Assembly: GCF_029892425.1 (NCBI RefSeq)
Contig: NZ_JARXWB010000024.1
Span: forward strand, 62,001 to 126,000
DNA from: Bradyrhizobium sp. BR13661
Lineage (GTDB): Bacteria; Pseudomonadota; Alphaproteobacteria; Rhizobiales; Xanthobacteraceae
DNA: 64,000 bases
Direction: 5' to 3'
Shown piece after piece: positions 7,785-16,124 of this stretch. The stretch's first letter is position 1; the number at the start of each line of letters is the position of its first letter. Both the position numbers and the translations under genes were made by a program. Below the pieces are notes generated by a model. That model saw only the letters and a list, made by a program, of their open reading frames with translations, made no database searches and had not been told where the DNA came from.

Positions 7785-9025
7785 AGCGAACCTCCGGCCA
7801 GACGTTCCATTTCGGCGTATTTCGTTTGAAGTTCTACCTTGAGCTTCAGCAGGTCGAGCTGGACAGCGCGAAGCCTGCGCTCCGCCTCGAAGACCGAGGA
7901 AAGATCGGACGTGCCGGCCTGGAAACCGTTCCGCGCATTGTCGAGGGATGATCGTGCAGGCGGCAATTGGCGCGACGCGTAGATCTGCACGACCTTCCGT
8001 AGCGCATCGACGCTGAACCATGCGTCGGCGATCTGTCCGTCGACCCGCAGCCGCAGCGCCTCGCTGCGGGCTTGCGCGGCGCCGAGACGCGCGCCCGCCG
8101 CCCGCTGTTCGGCGTCCTTGACTTCATAGTGCAGCGGCAGCTTGACGCCGAGCATGAACTCGCCGGTATCCTCGGTCCCGGGCCGCTGCACGTATTTCGC
8201 GCCGAGCGTGACGTCGGGATAGTAGTTGAGGTCGGTAAGGGATTTGGTCTGGGCCGCGGAATTGCTCTGGGCTCCGGCCAGCGCCAGCATCGGGTTAGCA
8301 GAGCGCGCGAGTGCCTGAACCTGCGCGAGGCTGATTGCCTTGATTGCTCGAAAGCCGGTCGGCGGAGCCAAGGGCGCCAGGGACGGACGGCCGATCAGGG
8401 CATTCAGCCTGGCCGCCGCTGCCTTCTGTTCGCCTTGTCGGCGGACGACGTCGCCGTCGGCGGTAGCCGCTTCGATCTCGGCCTTGATGACGTCCTGCCG
8501 GTCGACCGATGTCGTGCCGTATCGCGAACGCAACAATCCGAGCGTCTCGTCGTACCGCCGCTTGATTTCGGTGGCGACCCCAACGGCTTCATACGCCGCA
8601 TTGTATTCGCCATGTGCTGTAATGACCTGCGCGATGAGTTCGGTCACGGTGGCACGGCCTTGGAATTTTGCGGCATCGGCGTCGGCCGTGGCGACGTTGC
8701 GCTCGAGGCCGTATTTGCCCCAAAGCTTGAGCTCCTGGTCGATGCCTATGCGGCGCTGTCCCACGCCCTGCCGGTTGACGTCCCAAGCCTCGAGAATGAG
8801 GGTCGGGTCAGCCAATACGCCCGCCGTCCCGATCTTGTGAACCGCTGCATCGAACTCGAGCGCGGCCGCCGCCACCGTCGGGTTGAGGCGTTTGGCAACC
8901 GCCACGACGCTTTCCGCGGTAGCTCCGGGCAAAGTCTGCTCGGCTGCCAAGGCCGGGGACAACCACAGCAATGCTGCGGTTGCTCGGATTGCGGCGAAGC
9001 CAGTGATTCCGGCTGAGCGGATCAC
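7781..9025 (-). CDS. cusC: CusC/TolC-family outer-membrane efflux protein
   Basis: This 414-residue protein has a signal peptide (ends LSPALAAEQ) and two repeats rich in Ala/Gln/Leu coiled coil, the outer-membrane-factor fold. It would form the trimeric channel through which CusA and CusB expel copper. Start is GTG at 9025, overlapping the stop of the preceding FixH-like gene (GTGA), so the four genes form one tightly coupled operon. Unlike the second TolC-like protein at 22396-23862, it has no lipobox Cys at the signal-peptide end. CzcC-type proteins look similar; the CusA type of its partner decides the call. Confidence 0.88.
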   Translation of the reverse strand: MIRSAGITGFAAIRATAALLWLSPALAAEQTLPGATAESVVAVAKRLNPTVAAAALEFDAAVHKIGTAGVLADPTLILEAWDVNRQGVGQRRIGIDQELKLWGKYGLERNVATADADAAKFQGRATVTELIAQVITAHGEYNAAYEAVGVATEIKRRYDETLGLLRSRYGTTSVDRQDVIKAEIEAATADGDVVRRQGEQKAAAARLNALIGRPSLAPLAPPTGFRAIKAISLAQVQALARSANPMLALAGAQSNSAAQTKSLTDLNYYPDVTLGAKYVQRPGTEDTGEFMLGVKLPLHYEVKDAEQRAAGARLGAAQARSEALRLRVDGQIADAWFSVDALRKVVQIYASRQLPPARSSLDNARNGFQAGTSDLSSVFEAERRLRAVQLDLLKLKVELQTKYAEMERLAGGSL

Positions 9026-9426
9026 GGCGTGGCCTTGATGACGAGCTTGCTTTCAACCGTCCCGGTTTCGCCTTGAACCTTGGCGCCGAGGGACAATTGC
9101 CAGCCACCTTCCATAGTTATGGCGGCCTTGAACTTATAGACGCCCGGCTCCGTGCTCGGCATCGCCTCGATCGACGTTTTCATCGTGTCCATGCCGTCCG
9201 GAGCCATGTCCAATCTCTTTGCGAAGATCACCGCATCGGGAACCGGCTTGCCGTCGGGCTTGTGGATCAGGCGGACCGAGATGGTTGCGTCCCCCTTCTT
9301 GACTGTCTTGTCGACCAGTTGGAATTCGTAGTCCTTGATGTCGGCGCGCGCGAGCGTGGCCGAACCTGCCAAGGAAGCGGCGATCAACGCCGCCCGGAGG
9401 GCGGGCGCGAAGGCATACTTCTTCAT
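9022..9426 (-). CDS. FixH/YtkA-like periplasmic protein
   Basis: This 134-residue protein has a signal peptide (MKKYAFAPALRAALIAASLAGSATLARA) and then one Ig-like domain of the FixH/YtkA type (YEFQLVDKTVKKGDATISVRL ... GGWQLSLGAKVQGETG). Such domains often accompany copper RND pumps and cytochrome oxidase copper-insertion genes, and may bind or present copper in the periplasm. It has no Cys but has Met residues in LDMAPDGMDTMK. The ATG at 9426 precedes the signal peptide directly. The gene overlaps cusC by 4 nt and leads the cus operon together with the small Cys-rich protein upstream. Confidence 0.75.
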   Translation of the reverse strand: MKKYAFAPALRAALIAASLAGSATLARADIKDYEFQLVDKTVKKGDATISVRLIHKPDGKPVPDAVIFAKRLDMAPDGMDTMKTSIEAMPSTEPGVYKFKAAITMEGGWQLSLGAKVQGETGTVESKLVIKATP

Positions 9427-9524
9427 TTTACAAATCCTCGATGACCCGATGCGCCGCGAACGGCGGCGTGCGTTAACTGCGCGGCCCTGAGACCGCGCAG
9501 CAGCAGACGGCGTGGAGACGCCGA

Positions 9525-9881
9525 TCAGATCGAGATTCGAGGGGGATGATCCGGAGGGGAACCGATGAGGCCGTCCGCAATCAAGTCGTCGAGAGGGAAA
9601 AGCAGTCGGCTGGTTTGAAAGGAAACTTGGACACCGTCCGTTGGGGATGGTTCGGCCTGCGCGATGGTCAGCATGCACATCGCGACAAGCGGACAATCCC
9701 GGCAGTTATTGCTTTTTTGGCCGTCCGGACAGCAAGGCATAGCGTCCGACATCGCGGCCATATCGGTCATCTCAGCGGCAGCCAGACGCTTTGCCGCCGC
9801 CGGCGTGACCAGCGGCGCAAAGACGAGCCCTACGATCACGAAGATCGCAAGCATACGACCGATGAGTCGGCGAAGATTCAT
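9525..9881 (-). CDS. Small Cys/Met-rich exported protein
   Basis: This 118-residue protein has an N-terminal hydrophobic signal or anchor (LAIFVIVGLVFAPLVTPAAA), then Met- and Cys-rich stretches MTDMAAMSDAMPCCPDGQKS and NCRDCPLVAMCM. The Cys pairs and Met clusters suit Cu(I) binding in the periplasm. Proteins of this pattern commonly occur unannotated next to cus/cop genes in rhizobia. It is the first gene of the cus operon, about 100 nt before the FixH-like gene. No named family is recognised and copper binding is inferred from composition and context. Confidence 0.65.
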   Translation of the reverse strand: MNLRRLIGRMLAIFVIVGLVFAPLVTPAAAKRLAAAEMTDMAAMSDAMPCCPDGQKSNNCRDCPLVAMCMLTIAQAEPSPTDGVQVSFQTSRLLFPLDDLIADGLIGSPPDHPPRISI

Positions 9882-9889
9882 TGCCTACC

Positions 9890-9925
9890 ATCCCACGGGA
9901 TAGGGAACTTGGGAAGGACTATCCC
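9890..9925. promoter_or_regulatory. Possible operator before the cus operon
   Basis: Directly upstream of the first cus-operon gene are three related half-sites: ATCCC-AC-GGGAT (9890-9901), then CTATCCC (9919-9925), which also pairs with GGGATAG at 9897-9903. Such G/C-tract palindromes resemble operators of copper repressors such as CsoR. Because the first half-site is only about 10 nt from the start codon, it may partly be the ribosome-binding region. The call is weak. Confidence 0.25.
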
Positions 9926-9972
9926 TTCACATCTTCGCCAGAGGCGTTTCCAGGCCAAATGAGAGTTATCGG

Positions 9973-10467
9973 TTAACCAAGAAGCGCTTCAACTCGCGAT
10001 TTCGGAGCCGATAAACTGCATGAATGACCGCCGGCCGGTGGCCCCGAAAAGGACCACGTCGTACTTCCGGGGGGGGGGCCGCCCTCCATTCCCGGCGATC
10101 CCGCCGGCATGCCTGGAACCGCAAGTCCGATGGCGGTTGGCCGTTTCTCCAACAATTGTCGCAAGGCGAAAGCGGGTACATGGCCTTCGATGACGTACCC
10201 CCCGATTTCCGCAGTGTGGCACGCTGCAAGGTCGCCCGGCACGCCGAGGCGCTTCCGGACTGCCGGAAGCTGCGCCGTCTCCTGGACAGTGACGGTGAAT
10301 CCAGCGTCCTTGAGGTGTTGCACCCAACCCGTGCAGCATCCGCAATTCGGATCCTTGTGAACGAGGATGGCTGGCGTCTGCGCCGAGGCGGGATACCCCC
10401 GCGCAACCAATCCCGCTGCGAAGATCGCGAGCGCACTTCGCCGAGTCACTGTGCTTAATTTGTACAT
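9973..10467 (-). pseudogene. DUF411 metal-binding protein, frameshifted at a C10 run
   Basis: The first 130 or so residues match the DUF411 family: a twin-arginine-like signal (VTRRSALAIFAAGLVARG), the KDPNCGCCTGW metal-site motif, then CHTAEIGGYVIEGHVPA and GLAVPGMPAGSPGME. Normal members end with a segment like YDVVLFGxxGRRSFMxFIG. That segment (KYDVVLFGATGRRSFMQF, stop at 9989) is here but one frame away, after a run of ten C on the coding strand (10069-10078). One more C, or two fewer, would restore it. As read, the tail is unrelated and stops at 9973. This could be a true mutation, a slippage-switchable gene or a sequencing error; the Cys site is intact either way. Confidence 0.85.
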
Positions 10468-10705
10468 CTTCTGGACATCCCCTGACGTTCAGCAAGGATC
10501 ATATCTAGGTCTTCGCGACCGCGGGCCCAAATCCGCGTGATCAGCGTCCCTTTCGCCCTCGGAAACAATCTGCCGGCCATCGGCCTCATGCCGCGAGCAG
10601 CTTGCTTTATTTGAGGCTGGCGGTGACCCTCTGCAAAGGATGGCCATTAACCAGTTGTTAACCATCGCAGATGCAAAAGACCATATTGCAGCAGGGAGAT
10701 TCTTC

Positions 10706-10975
10706 ATGAACGGTCTCGAAGTGATGAGCGCTGCGCACGATGCCATCATCACGGTTGTCGTGATTTCGGCACCCTTGTTGATCGTCGGTACCGTCGTTGG
10801 CGTCGCCGTCTCGCTGTTCCAGGCCCTTACGCAAATCCAAGAGCAGACGCTCATTCAAACCCCCAAGATCCTTGCGACATTCGTTACTTTTCTGATCGCG
10901 TTGCCCTTCATGGCTGAGACTTCGCATAACCAATTTTTGCGGATGGTCGCGCAAATCAGCATGCCCACCAATTGA
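10706..10975 (+). CDS. fliQ: FliQ flagellar export apparatus protein
   Basis: This 89-residue protein has two hydrophobic helices (about 13-38 and 52-74) and the conserved FliQ core GVAVSLFQALTQIQEQTL. FliQ is a small membrane component of the flagellar type III export gate with FliP and FliR. The ATG at 10706 is chosen because a GGGAGA ribosome site precedes it by 6 nt and it gives the usual length; the longer open frame adds 22 residues without similarity. Its usual partners fliP and fliR are absent here, and flgF follows after about 240 nt. Confidence 0.9.
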   Translation: MNGLEVMSAAHDAIITVVVISAPLLIVGTVVGVAVSLFQALTQIQEQTLIQTPKILATFVTFLIALPFMAETSHNQFLRMVAQISMPTN

Positions 10976-11211
10976 CTCTTTTGCGCGTGGCCATCCGAGC
11001 CGGTCTATGAGCATTCGTTTTCCTGGTGGCTCGGCAAGCTGCGTCTTCGAACGATGTAAGCCGCAAAGCATTCTTTCGCTGCCCTCGTCATCTGGTTGCG
11101 TTTGCTCCTCGCGCGCGGCGCAAGCCCCGTAGTGTCCGAACACTCCAGAGGCGCTGGGATTCGGAAATCTGCTACACTCGGTCCAACTGAACCGGCTGAT
11201 TCGGCGATCGC

Positions 11212-11946
11212 ATGGGCGAGACCACGATTATTCATCTGTCGAGACTGATCGCGCTGGAACGCAGGCTCGACAACGTTGCCAACAACGTCGCCAACGCTGA
11301 CACGACCGGCTTTCGTGCGCGCCAGCTTTCCTTTCAGGAATATCTCTCGCCGGCGAAGGAGGGCGAAGCCGACGGAAAAAGGGAGCGCCCGGTCTCGTTG
11401 GTGAATGCCGGATTCCAGTATCCGGACGTCTCCGGGGGCGCCATTCAACTCACCGGAAATCCTCTCGACGTAGCCATCGTCGGAGACGGCTATTTTGCCG
11501 TCCAGACGCCGCAGGGAGAGCGCTACACGCGGGCCGGCGCGCTTACCACCGATGCCACCGGACGCTTGGTCACTATGGAAGGCCAGCCGATCCTTTCCCG
11601 GACTGGTCCGATCACGATCGCACCCGAAGAGCGCTCATTGACGATCGCCGCCGACGGCACCATCAGTTCCCGGCAACGGATTCTCGGCAGCCTTCGCCTC
11701 GTTCGGTTCGACGGCCCTCTTCAAGCGGTGGGGTCTAACCTATTTCAGAGCCAGACTCCTGCCCTCGATATTCCGACGGGGTCCGTGAAACTGTCGGTCG
11801 GCGCTTTGGAGAAATCCAATGTCCAGAACGTCCAGGAGATGAGCCGATTGAGCGAGGTGACCAGGTCCTACGAACAGGTAGGTGGGCTCCTCAAGAATTC
11901 GCAGAGCGTCGACGATCTGAACAAGCTAGGAACCGTCCCCGACTGA
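11212..11946 (+). CDS. flgF: FlgF flagellar proximal rod protein
   Basis: This 244-residue protein carries the N-terminal flagellar rod motif (LERRLDNVANNVANADTTGFR), the central domain (GNPLDVAIVGDGYFAVQTPQGERYTRAGAL) and the C-terminal helix (LEKSNVQNVQEMSRLSEVTRSYEQ). These identify FlgF, which forms part of the basal-body rod together with FlgB, FlgC and FlgG. Length is normal and the reading frame intact. In related genomes fliQ and flgF commonly sit in a larger flagellar cluster; here only these two are seen, between copper genes. Confidence 0.92.
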   Translation: MGETTIIHLSRLIALERRLDNVANNVANADTTGFRARQLSFQEYLSPAKEGEADGKRERPVSLVNAGFQYPDVSGGAIQLTGNPLDVAIVGDGYFAVQTPQGERYTRAGALTTDATGRLVTMEGQPILSRTGPITIAPEERSLTIAADGTISSRQRILGSLRLVRFDGPLQAVGSNLFQSQTPALDIPTGSVKLSVGALEKSNVQNVQEMSRLSEVTRSYEQVGGLLKNSQSVDDLNKLGTVPD

Positions 11947-12471
11947 ATCGTCCGCGATATCAGGTTTCTGGATCTCCGGTGAGAAGCGCGATGGCCTCCT
12001 GAAGCAAAAGCGAGGGCGGTTGTGTCCGGACCGTTGTCAGCGCGGCTGACGAAGTTCGCCGGCGAGCCAACCCACGGCGTCGGTCTTCATCCTCTTGCGC
12101 GCCGTCTCGTCGACGAGATCGACGATTACCGACGGGAACGCGCAACCGGGCCGAAACCGAAATAGTCTTTGTTCGGGGGCGTCTCTAGCGGCCCCTGTTG
12201 CTCCCTCCCGAGGGCTGTGGGCCCCAGGAGCCCCCGGTTTCGCAAAGCGTCCGGGATTTGCCGGGCGCACCCTCGCCTGCATCGGAAAGCCTCCCACCGA
12301 GGTCGCGGCGGGCCCACAGGCGTATCGGTCGCGCCTTTGCCCGAGTTAGTCGGGTGCAGTGACGTCGTCGCGGGCCGCGGGCTGGCCGCTTAAGGTCGGA
12401 TCGAAGCGCGCGCGTCCGAATCCCGCCGGCATTGCCAAGGACAGAGTGTCGTAGCTTGCGGTCGGCAAGAG
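11947..12471. other. Intergenic stretch without recognised gene
   Basis: This is about 525 nt between convergent flgF and the nuclease-like gene. Open frames on both strands have arginine/proline-rich shadow compositions, and I see no ribosome site, RNA gene or clear repeat. Short G/C-rich runs (around 12200-12240) could form weak hairpins. Confidence 0.5.
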
Positions 12472-13788
12472 TCAGCAGCCTGAAACATTGCCGGTGGCGT
12501 CTTGCGCGGTCGACATGATCGGCCTGATCAGCCGAGCAATCGCCAGGATTCCCTTGATGCCGTTTCCAAAGCGGGCAATGGCGTCGCGGTGGTCCCGCAA
12601 CTCGCTGTATGGCAGATAACGAAGGTTGAGTTCGGCGACCCGTGAGAACGCCGGCCTGGCAAACTGCGCTCTAACTTCGCCCTCGCGGTCGTCCGGAGCC
12701 ACGAGGAAGAAGTTGCGCGCTGCGGCACCATCGATGCCCAGCGCAAGGTCGAGCATCCGGACGATGCCGGAATAGATGCTGGTGGTGTGTTCGACTTCGA
12801 ACGCGGCAGCCACATCGCCGCCTTGTTCGATCCAGAGCACGTGGATGAGACGAATAGCGTCCGCAGCGCCGGCCTCGGCCAAGGCCGCGGGCAAGCGGTC
12901 GAGACAGCCGTTCGCCAGCCGCCCGTCCTTGTAGGACCGCGCTCCGTCGTTCGAGGCTATCCACACCTGGAATCCAAGGGCTAAACCCAGGTCCCGCAGC
13001 CACCCTTGGATCTCGGTATGGGTATGGTCCGCCTCACGGGCTGCTGCCACCGCTTTCGAAGACGCTGCGGATTCCGCGCGGACCTGATCGAGATCGGACC
13101 TCCAGCGATCGAGGGAGCCGTCTTCTTGACGTTCCGGAAGCGGATAGCGTCCGGTGCCGACCTCGAACAGGAACGCCGCCGCGGCTCCGAGATCGTTGGA
13201 AAGCAAATTCCGATACTGCGAGTTCAGCGCCAGGACTCCTCGGCGCATGGCGAGATACTGCTCCCAACGGCCCAATTTCACGTCCGCTCCCGTCAGGGCA
13301 TTGTATCCTCTCACGATGGCGGTGTTGAACGGCGGCGCGATCGTCGGATGCAGGAAATACAGCAGATTTGCGGCTGCGGGACCGAGCCCCTTGATGGTCG
13401 CCCGGTCGAGCTTCTGGATCGCTTCGATCACGTGTTCCTCGGTATTGCAGCAAAGACAGGTATCGAGGAAATTCCCGAAGGCCACCTGGTTAGGCCGATT
13501 TTCGTAGATGTCCGGGATACGGAGCTTCGGTTTCCACATGAATGCATGGTCGGCGCCCTTGAAGACCTGCCGCTGCTCGGCGATCGAATCCAGCACCGTT
13601 TCGAGCGATGAGCCGCGATAGGCGTTTCCGAACGTGTCAGCCTTGATCTCGGCCATCACCTCCTGAAGTCCGCGCCTGATAGATCGGAAATTTTTTATCC
13701 GCGCGTCCCACAGAAACCACGTCCGGTACGTCCCCGCCTCGTCATTCCTCCAATGCCGTATAAGATCTCCGACCCAAGCCTGCTCCAT
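12472..13788 (-). CDS. HhH glycosylase-like / PD-(D/E)XK nuclease-like fusion protein
   Basis: This 438-residue protein has two parts. The first 210 or so residues include a helix-hairpin-helix-like stretch (LDRATIKGLGPAAANLLYFL, about 128-147), reminiscent of HhH DNA glycosylases. After a coiled, charged linker (about 225-255), residues 255-410 read like a family of restriction-endonuclease-like domains: HTEIQGWLRDLGLALGFQVW ... IRLIHVLWIEQGGDVAAAFEVEHTTSIYSGIVRMLDL ... FFLVAPDDREGEV. The FEVEHTTS segment supplies the acidic strand of a PD-(D/E)XK site, although a Lys is not obvious. A DNA-repair or defence role is inferred. It stands alone, downstream of the PilZ gene and on the same strand. 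Confidence 0.6.
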   Translation of the reverse strand: MEQAWVGDLIRHWRNDEAGTYRTWFLWDARIKNFRSIRRGLQEVMAEIKADTFGNAYRGSSLETVLDSIAEQRQVFKGADHAFMWKPKLRIPDIYENRPNQVAFGNFLDTCLCCNTEEHVIEAIQKLDRATIKGLGPAAANLLYFLHPTIAPPFNTAIVRGYNALTGADVKLGRWEQYLAMRRGVLALNSQYRNLLSNDLGAAAAFLFEVGTGRYPLPERQEDGSLDRWRSDLDQVRAESAASSKAVAAAREADHTHTEIQGWLRDLGLALGFQVWIASNDGARSYKDGRLANGCLDRLPAALAEAGAADAIRLIHVLWIEQGGDVAAAFEVEHTTSIYSGIVRMLDLALGIDGAAARNFFLVAPDDREGEVRAQFARPAFSRVAELNLRYLPYSELRDHRDAIARFGNGIKGILAIARLIRPIMSTAQDATGNVSGC

Positions 13789-13899
13789 TCGCTAAACCAC
13801 CCGTTCTAACTTCGGCGGCAGGCCATTCGGCCTCGCGCCCGGTACCCGAACTCTCGTTCAAGCTCAACCAATATACCGGACTTATCCCTTTCCGCACAG

Positions 13900-14166
13900 C
13901 TAAGACGACACTTCGGGCTTGTCCTTCCGGTCTACAAACCGGACGCCGATCCGCTTCTCCTTCCGCCAGACCACCCGGCATCGGCGGCCGCCGCCTTCGA
14001 GCTCAAGAACAACGGAATCTGGAATTCCGATCGGCGACGCCACCTCGAGCGAGGCACCACTGTCCGAAAGGTTCCGGACGGTACAGCTAATGGCCCCTCC
14101 CCCGAAGGAAATCGTCGCGGCCTTCAGGACTTTGTGACGCGGCGCAGACCTGTTGTCGTCTTCCAT
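13900..14166 (-). CDS. PilZ-domain protein
   Basis: This 88-residue, single-domain PilZ protein has an RxxxR-like N-terminus (DDNRSAPRHKVLKAATIS) and the following CTVRNLSDSGASLEV, equivalent to the D/NxSxxG motif. These two elements bind cyclic di-GMP in the family. The rest forms the small beta barrel (VVWRKEKRIGVRF). Start is taken at the ATG at 14166 because the GGAGG ribosome site lies 6 nt upstream; the ATG at 14172 touches it. It is the last gene behind the cytochrome c/OpgC pair. Confidence 0.85.
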   Translation of the reverse strand: MEDDNRSAPRHKVLKAATISFGGGAISCTVRNLSDSGASLEVASPIGIPDSVVLELEGGGRRCRVVWRKEKRIGVRFVDRKDKPEVSS

Positions 14167-14211
14167 CCACATCCTCCACCTGTCTTCGGCCGACGATAGG
14201 CCGCTGTCGGC

Positions 14212-14832
14212 TCAGTGTTTGTGTTCACCCTTTTGCTCGGTTGGCATCGACATCCCGGCCCCGGGCTTCTTGCCATTGTTTTCCGGCTTCTTGCCGTCCC
14301 CCTTGTCCATGGACTCCATCTCTTCGTCCGGAGGCGCCCTCGCGACCATGTCCTTGTAGTGCTCGGCAGATAGGCCGGGCAGCTTGGTGACGAATGCGAC
14401 GATGCTCCAGATGGTCGCATCGTCATGTCCGAGACCCCACGCCGGCATGCCGCTCATTTTCAATCCATGTTTCGTGACCCAGAAAACGGTCTTGGGATCG
14501 AAACGCTGTTCGGAAAGATTGGGCGGCTTCGGGTAGAGGCCGGGCCGAATTTCCGAATCCGATTGCTCGGGCGCAAGGTGGCAATTCACGCACATCGCCG
14601 CATACTGTCCCGCTCCCTTCAAAACGAGTTGCTCGTCCTGAAGGTCGGGTAGCTCGATCCGGCCGGCGCGTACCGCGATGGAGCGGTTGCGAACGGTCTC
14701 CATTACCCTTCGGGTGATTTCCCAATGCGGCGTGTCCGCGCCGACATCGTAGAAGCCGTAGCCCACGTAGAATAGAATTCCGCCAAATAGAGCCACCGCA
14801 GCGAGGACCGCAACACCCAACCGTCTCGTCAT
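14212..14832 (-). CDS. Membrane-anchored mono-haem cytochrome c
   Basis: This 206-residue protein has an N-terminal membrane anchor (LGVAVLAAVALFGGILFYVGY), a single haem attachment site CVNCH at 81-85 and a probable distal Met ligand in LKMSGMPAWG. The C-terminal tail is Lys/Glu/Met/His-rich (SMDKGDGKKPENNGKKP, ending GEHKH), which may bind metal. It would carry electrons in the periplasm; beside multicopper oxidases it might serve as electron partner, an inference. The ATG overlaps the stop of the OpgC-like gene (ATGA), indicating coupled translation. Confidence 0.88.
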   Translation of the reverse strand: MTRRLGVAVLAAVALFGGILFYVGYGFYDVGADTPHWEITRRVMETVRNRSIAVRAGRIELPDLQDEQLVLKGAGQYAAMCVNCHLAPEQSDSEIRPGLYPKPPNLSEQRFDPKTVFWVTKHGLKMSGMPAWGLGHDDATIWSIVAFVTKLPGLSAEHYKDMVARAPPDEEMESMDKGDGKKPENNGKKPGAGMSMPTEQKGEHKH

Positions 14833-16121
14833 TTAGCATCCACCTTTTGGTCTGTTGAAGGTTCTCGCCGACGAACGTCAAGTACGGCGGTTCGTTTTGC
14901 GGATGACGGCGGCCGGTCCAGCGAACGCGACCAGTTCCGGTAGAAAGCGACGCACGTCATGAGCGCCAAGCCGCCCGCGCTGACCGCGACTTGAGCGGCC
15001 AACCCATCCGAATACATTTCAAGGATGAAGTGGCCGACGAACGACAGAAAGATACCGACGCAGAACACTTCGAGGGACCGCTGGCCGCAGACGATCAACG
15101 GCTGCAGCGCCGCGGATCGCAGCCCGCTCCAATCGGACGGAACCAGACGAACCACGATGACGGCCACCGCAAGGAAGTGCAGCACCCGGTAAGGCGCGAG
15201 GTTCGTCTTGTCGTTCGGGACGAACCATTCGAGCATGCCGGTCGGCAGAAACGCTGTCGTCTCGAAACGGTCAGCGAGCGTCACGACAGCGGCAAAGACG
15301 ACGAAAGCGATGCTCGCTGCAAGGACGGCACGGGACCGCGCCAGTACCTGCATACGCGCGCGACCGCCCAGGGCCGCCCACGCACCCAGCGTGAACAGAA
15401 GCTGCCAGGTGAACGGATTGAAGTACCAGTCGCCGGAAGGATATGCCGAGAAATTCCAACCGAATAGACGTGCAGACAGGTAGACCGAGATCGAAGCCGC
15501 CAACGCCGCATTCGGCCACCGCATCATGACGATCAGCAGCGGCGGGAAACCGGCCATCAGAACGATGTAGAGAGGAAGGACATCCAGGTTCAGCGGCTTG
15601 AACTTCAGCATCAACCCTTGCGTAAGCGTGGCGACCGGCTGCTCGATGAGGCCGGCGACATTGAATTCGTCGAGAAGGTGCGAATGCCCGTAGCGCTGTG
15701 CCACGTAGCCGATCGCCGCGGCGTAGAAGACGAACAGCAGGACGTGGGCGACGTATAGCTGCCAAACGCGCCGCATCAGCAGAGCCGTTCCGGCGAGCAT
15801 TCCTTGTGCGGATATCCTTCGAGCGTACACGAACGCCGCCGTGTACCCGGAGATGAAGACGAAGATGTCGGCGGCGTCGCTGAAACCGTAGTTTCTCGTC
15901 GTCAGCCAAGCGATCGAGTTGTTGGGGATATGGTCGAGAAATATCGCCCAGTTTGCCAGACCGCGAAACAGGTCGAGACGCAGATCCCGCCCTCGCGGCG
16001 AAACGGCCTTGGAAGCTGGCATCGAACTCTTGATATTGTCCGACGATGCTGGCTCCGACGAAGCCACTGTCGTCGACGGTTCGTCAGGCCGCGATATTCT
16101 GACCGGCTGCAAAGACGGCAT
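14829..16121 (-). CDS. OpgC-family membrane acyltransferase-like protein
   Basis: This polytopic protein of up to 430 residues begins, after a variable N-terminus, with GRDLRLDLFRGLANWAIFLDHIPNN, typical of the OpgC domain (DLFRGL...FLDHIP). About ten hydrophobic helices follow. OpgC proteins transfer succinyl groups to osmoregulated periplasmic glucans; many homologues are uncharacterised. The ATG at about 16121 lies 4 nt after the copper-storage protein stop; an internal Met at residue 34 is an alternative start. The gene sits in an unbroken leftward run with the copper genes, which is an unexpected neighbour. Confidence 0.82.
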   Translation of the reverse strand: MPSLQPVRISRPDEPSTTVASSEPASSDNIKSSMPASKAVSPRGRDLRLDLFRGLANWAIFLDHIPNNSIAWLTTRNYGFSDAADIFVFISGYTAAFVYARRISAQGMLAGTALLMRRVWQLYVAHVLLFVFYAAAIGYVAQRYGHSHLLDEFNVAGLIEQPVATLTQGLMLKFKPLNLDVLPLYIVLMAGFPPLLIVMMRWPNAALAASISVYLSARLFGWNFSAYPSGDWYFNPFTWQLLFTLGAWAALGGRARMQVLARSRAVLAASIAFVVFAAVVTLADRFETTAFLPTGMLEWFVPNDKTNLAPYRVLHFLAVAVIVVRLVPSDWSGLRSAALQPLIVCGQRSLEVFCVGIFLSFVGHFILEMYSDGLAAQVAVSAGGLALMTCVAFYRNWSRSLDRPPSSAKRTAVLDVRRREPSTDQKVDAK

Positions 16122-16124
16122 CGA

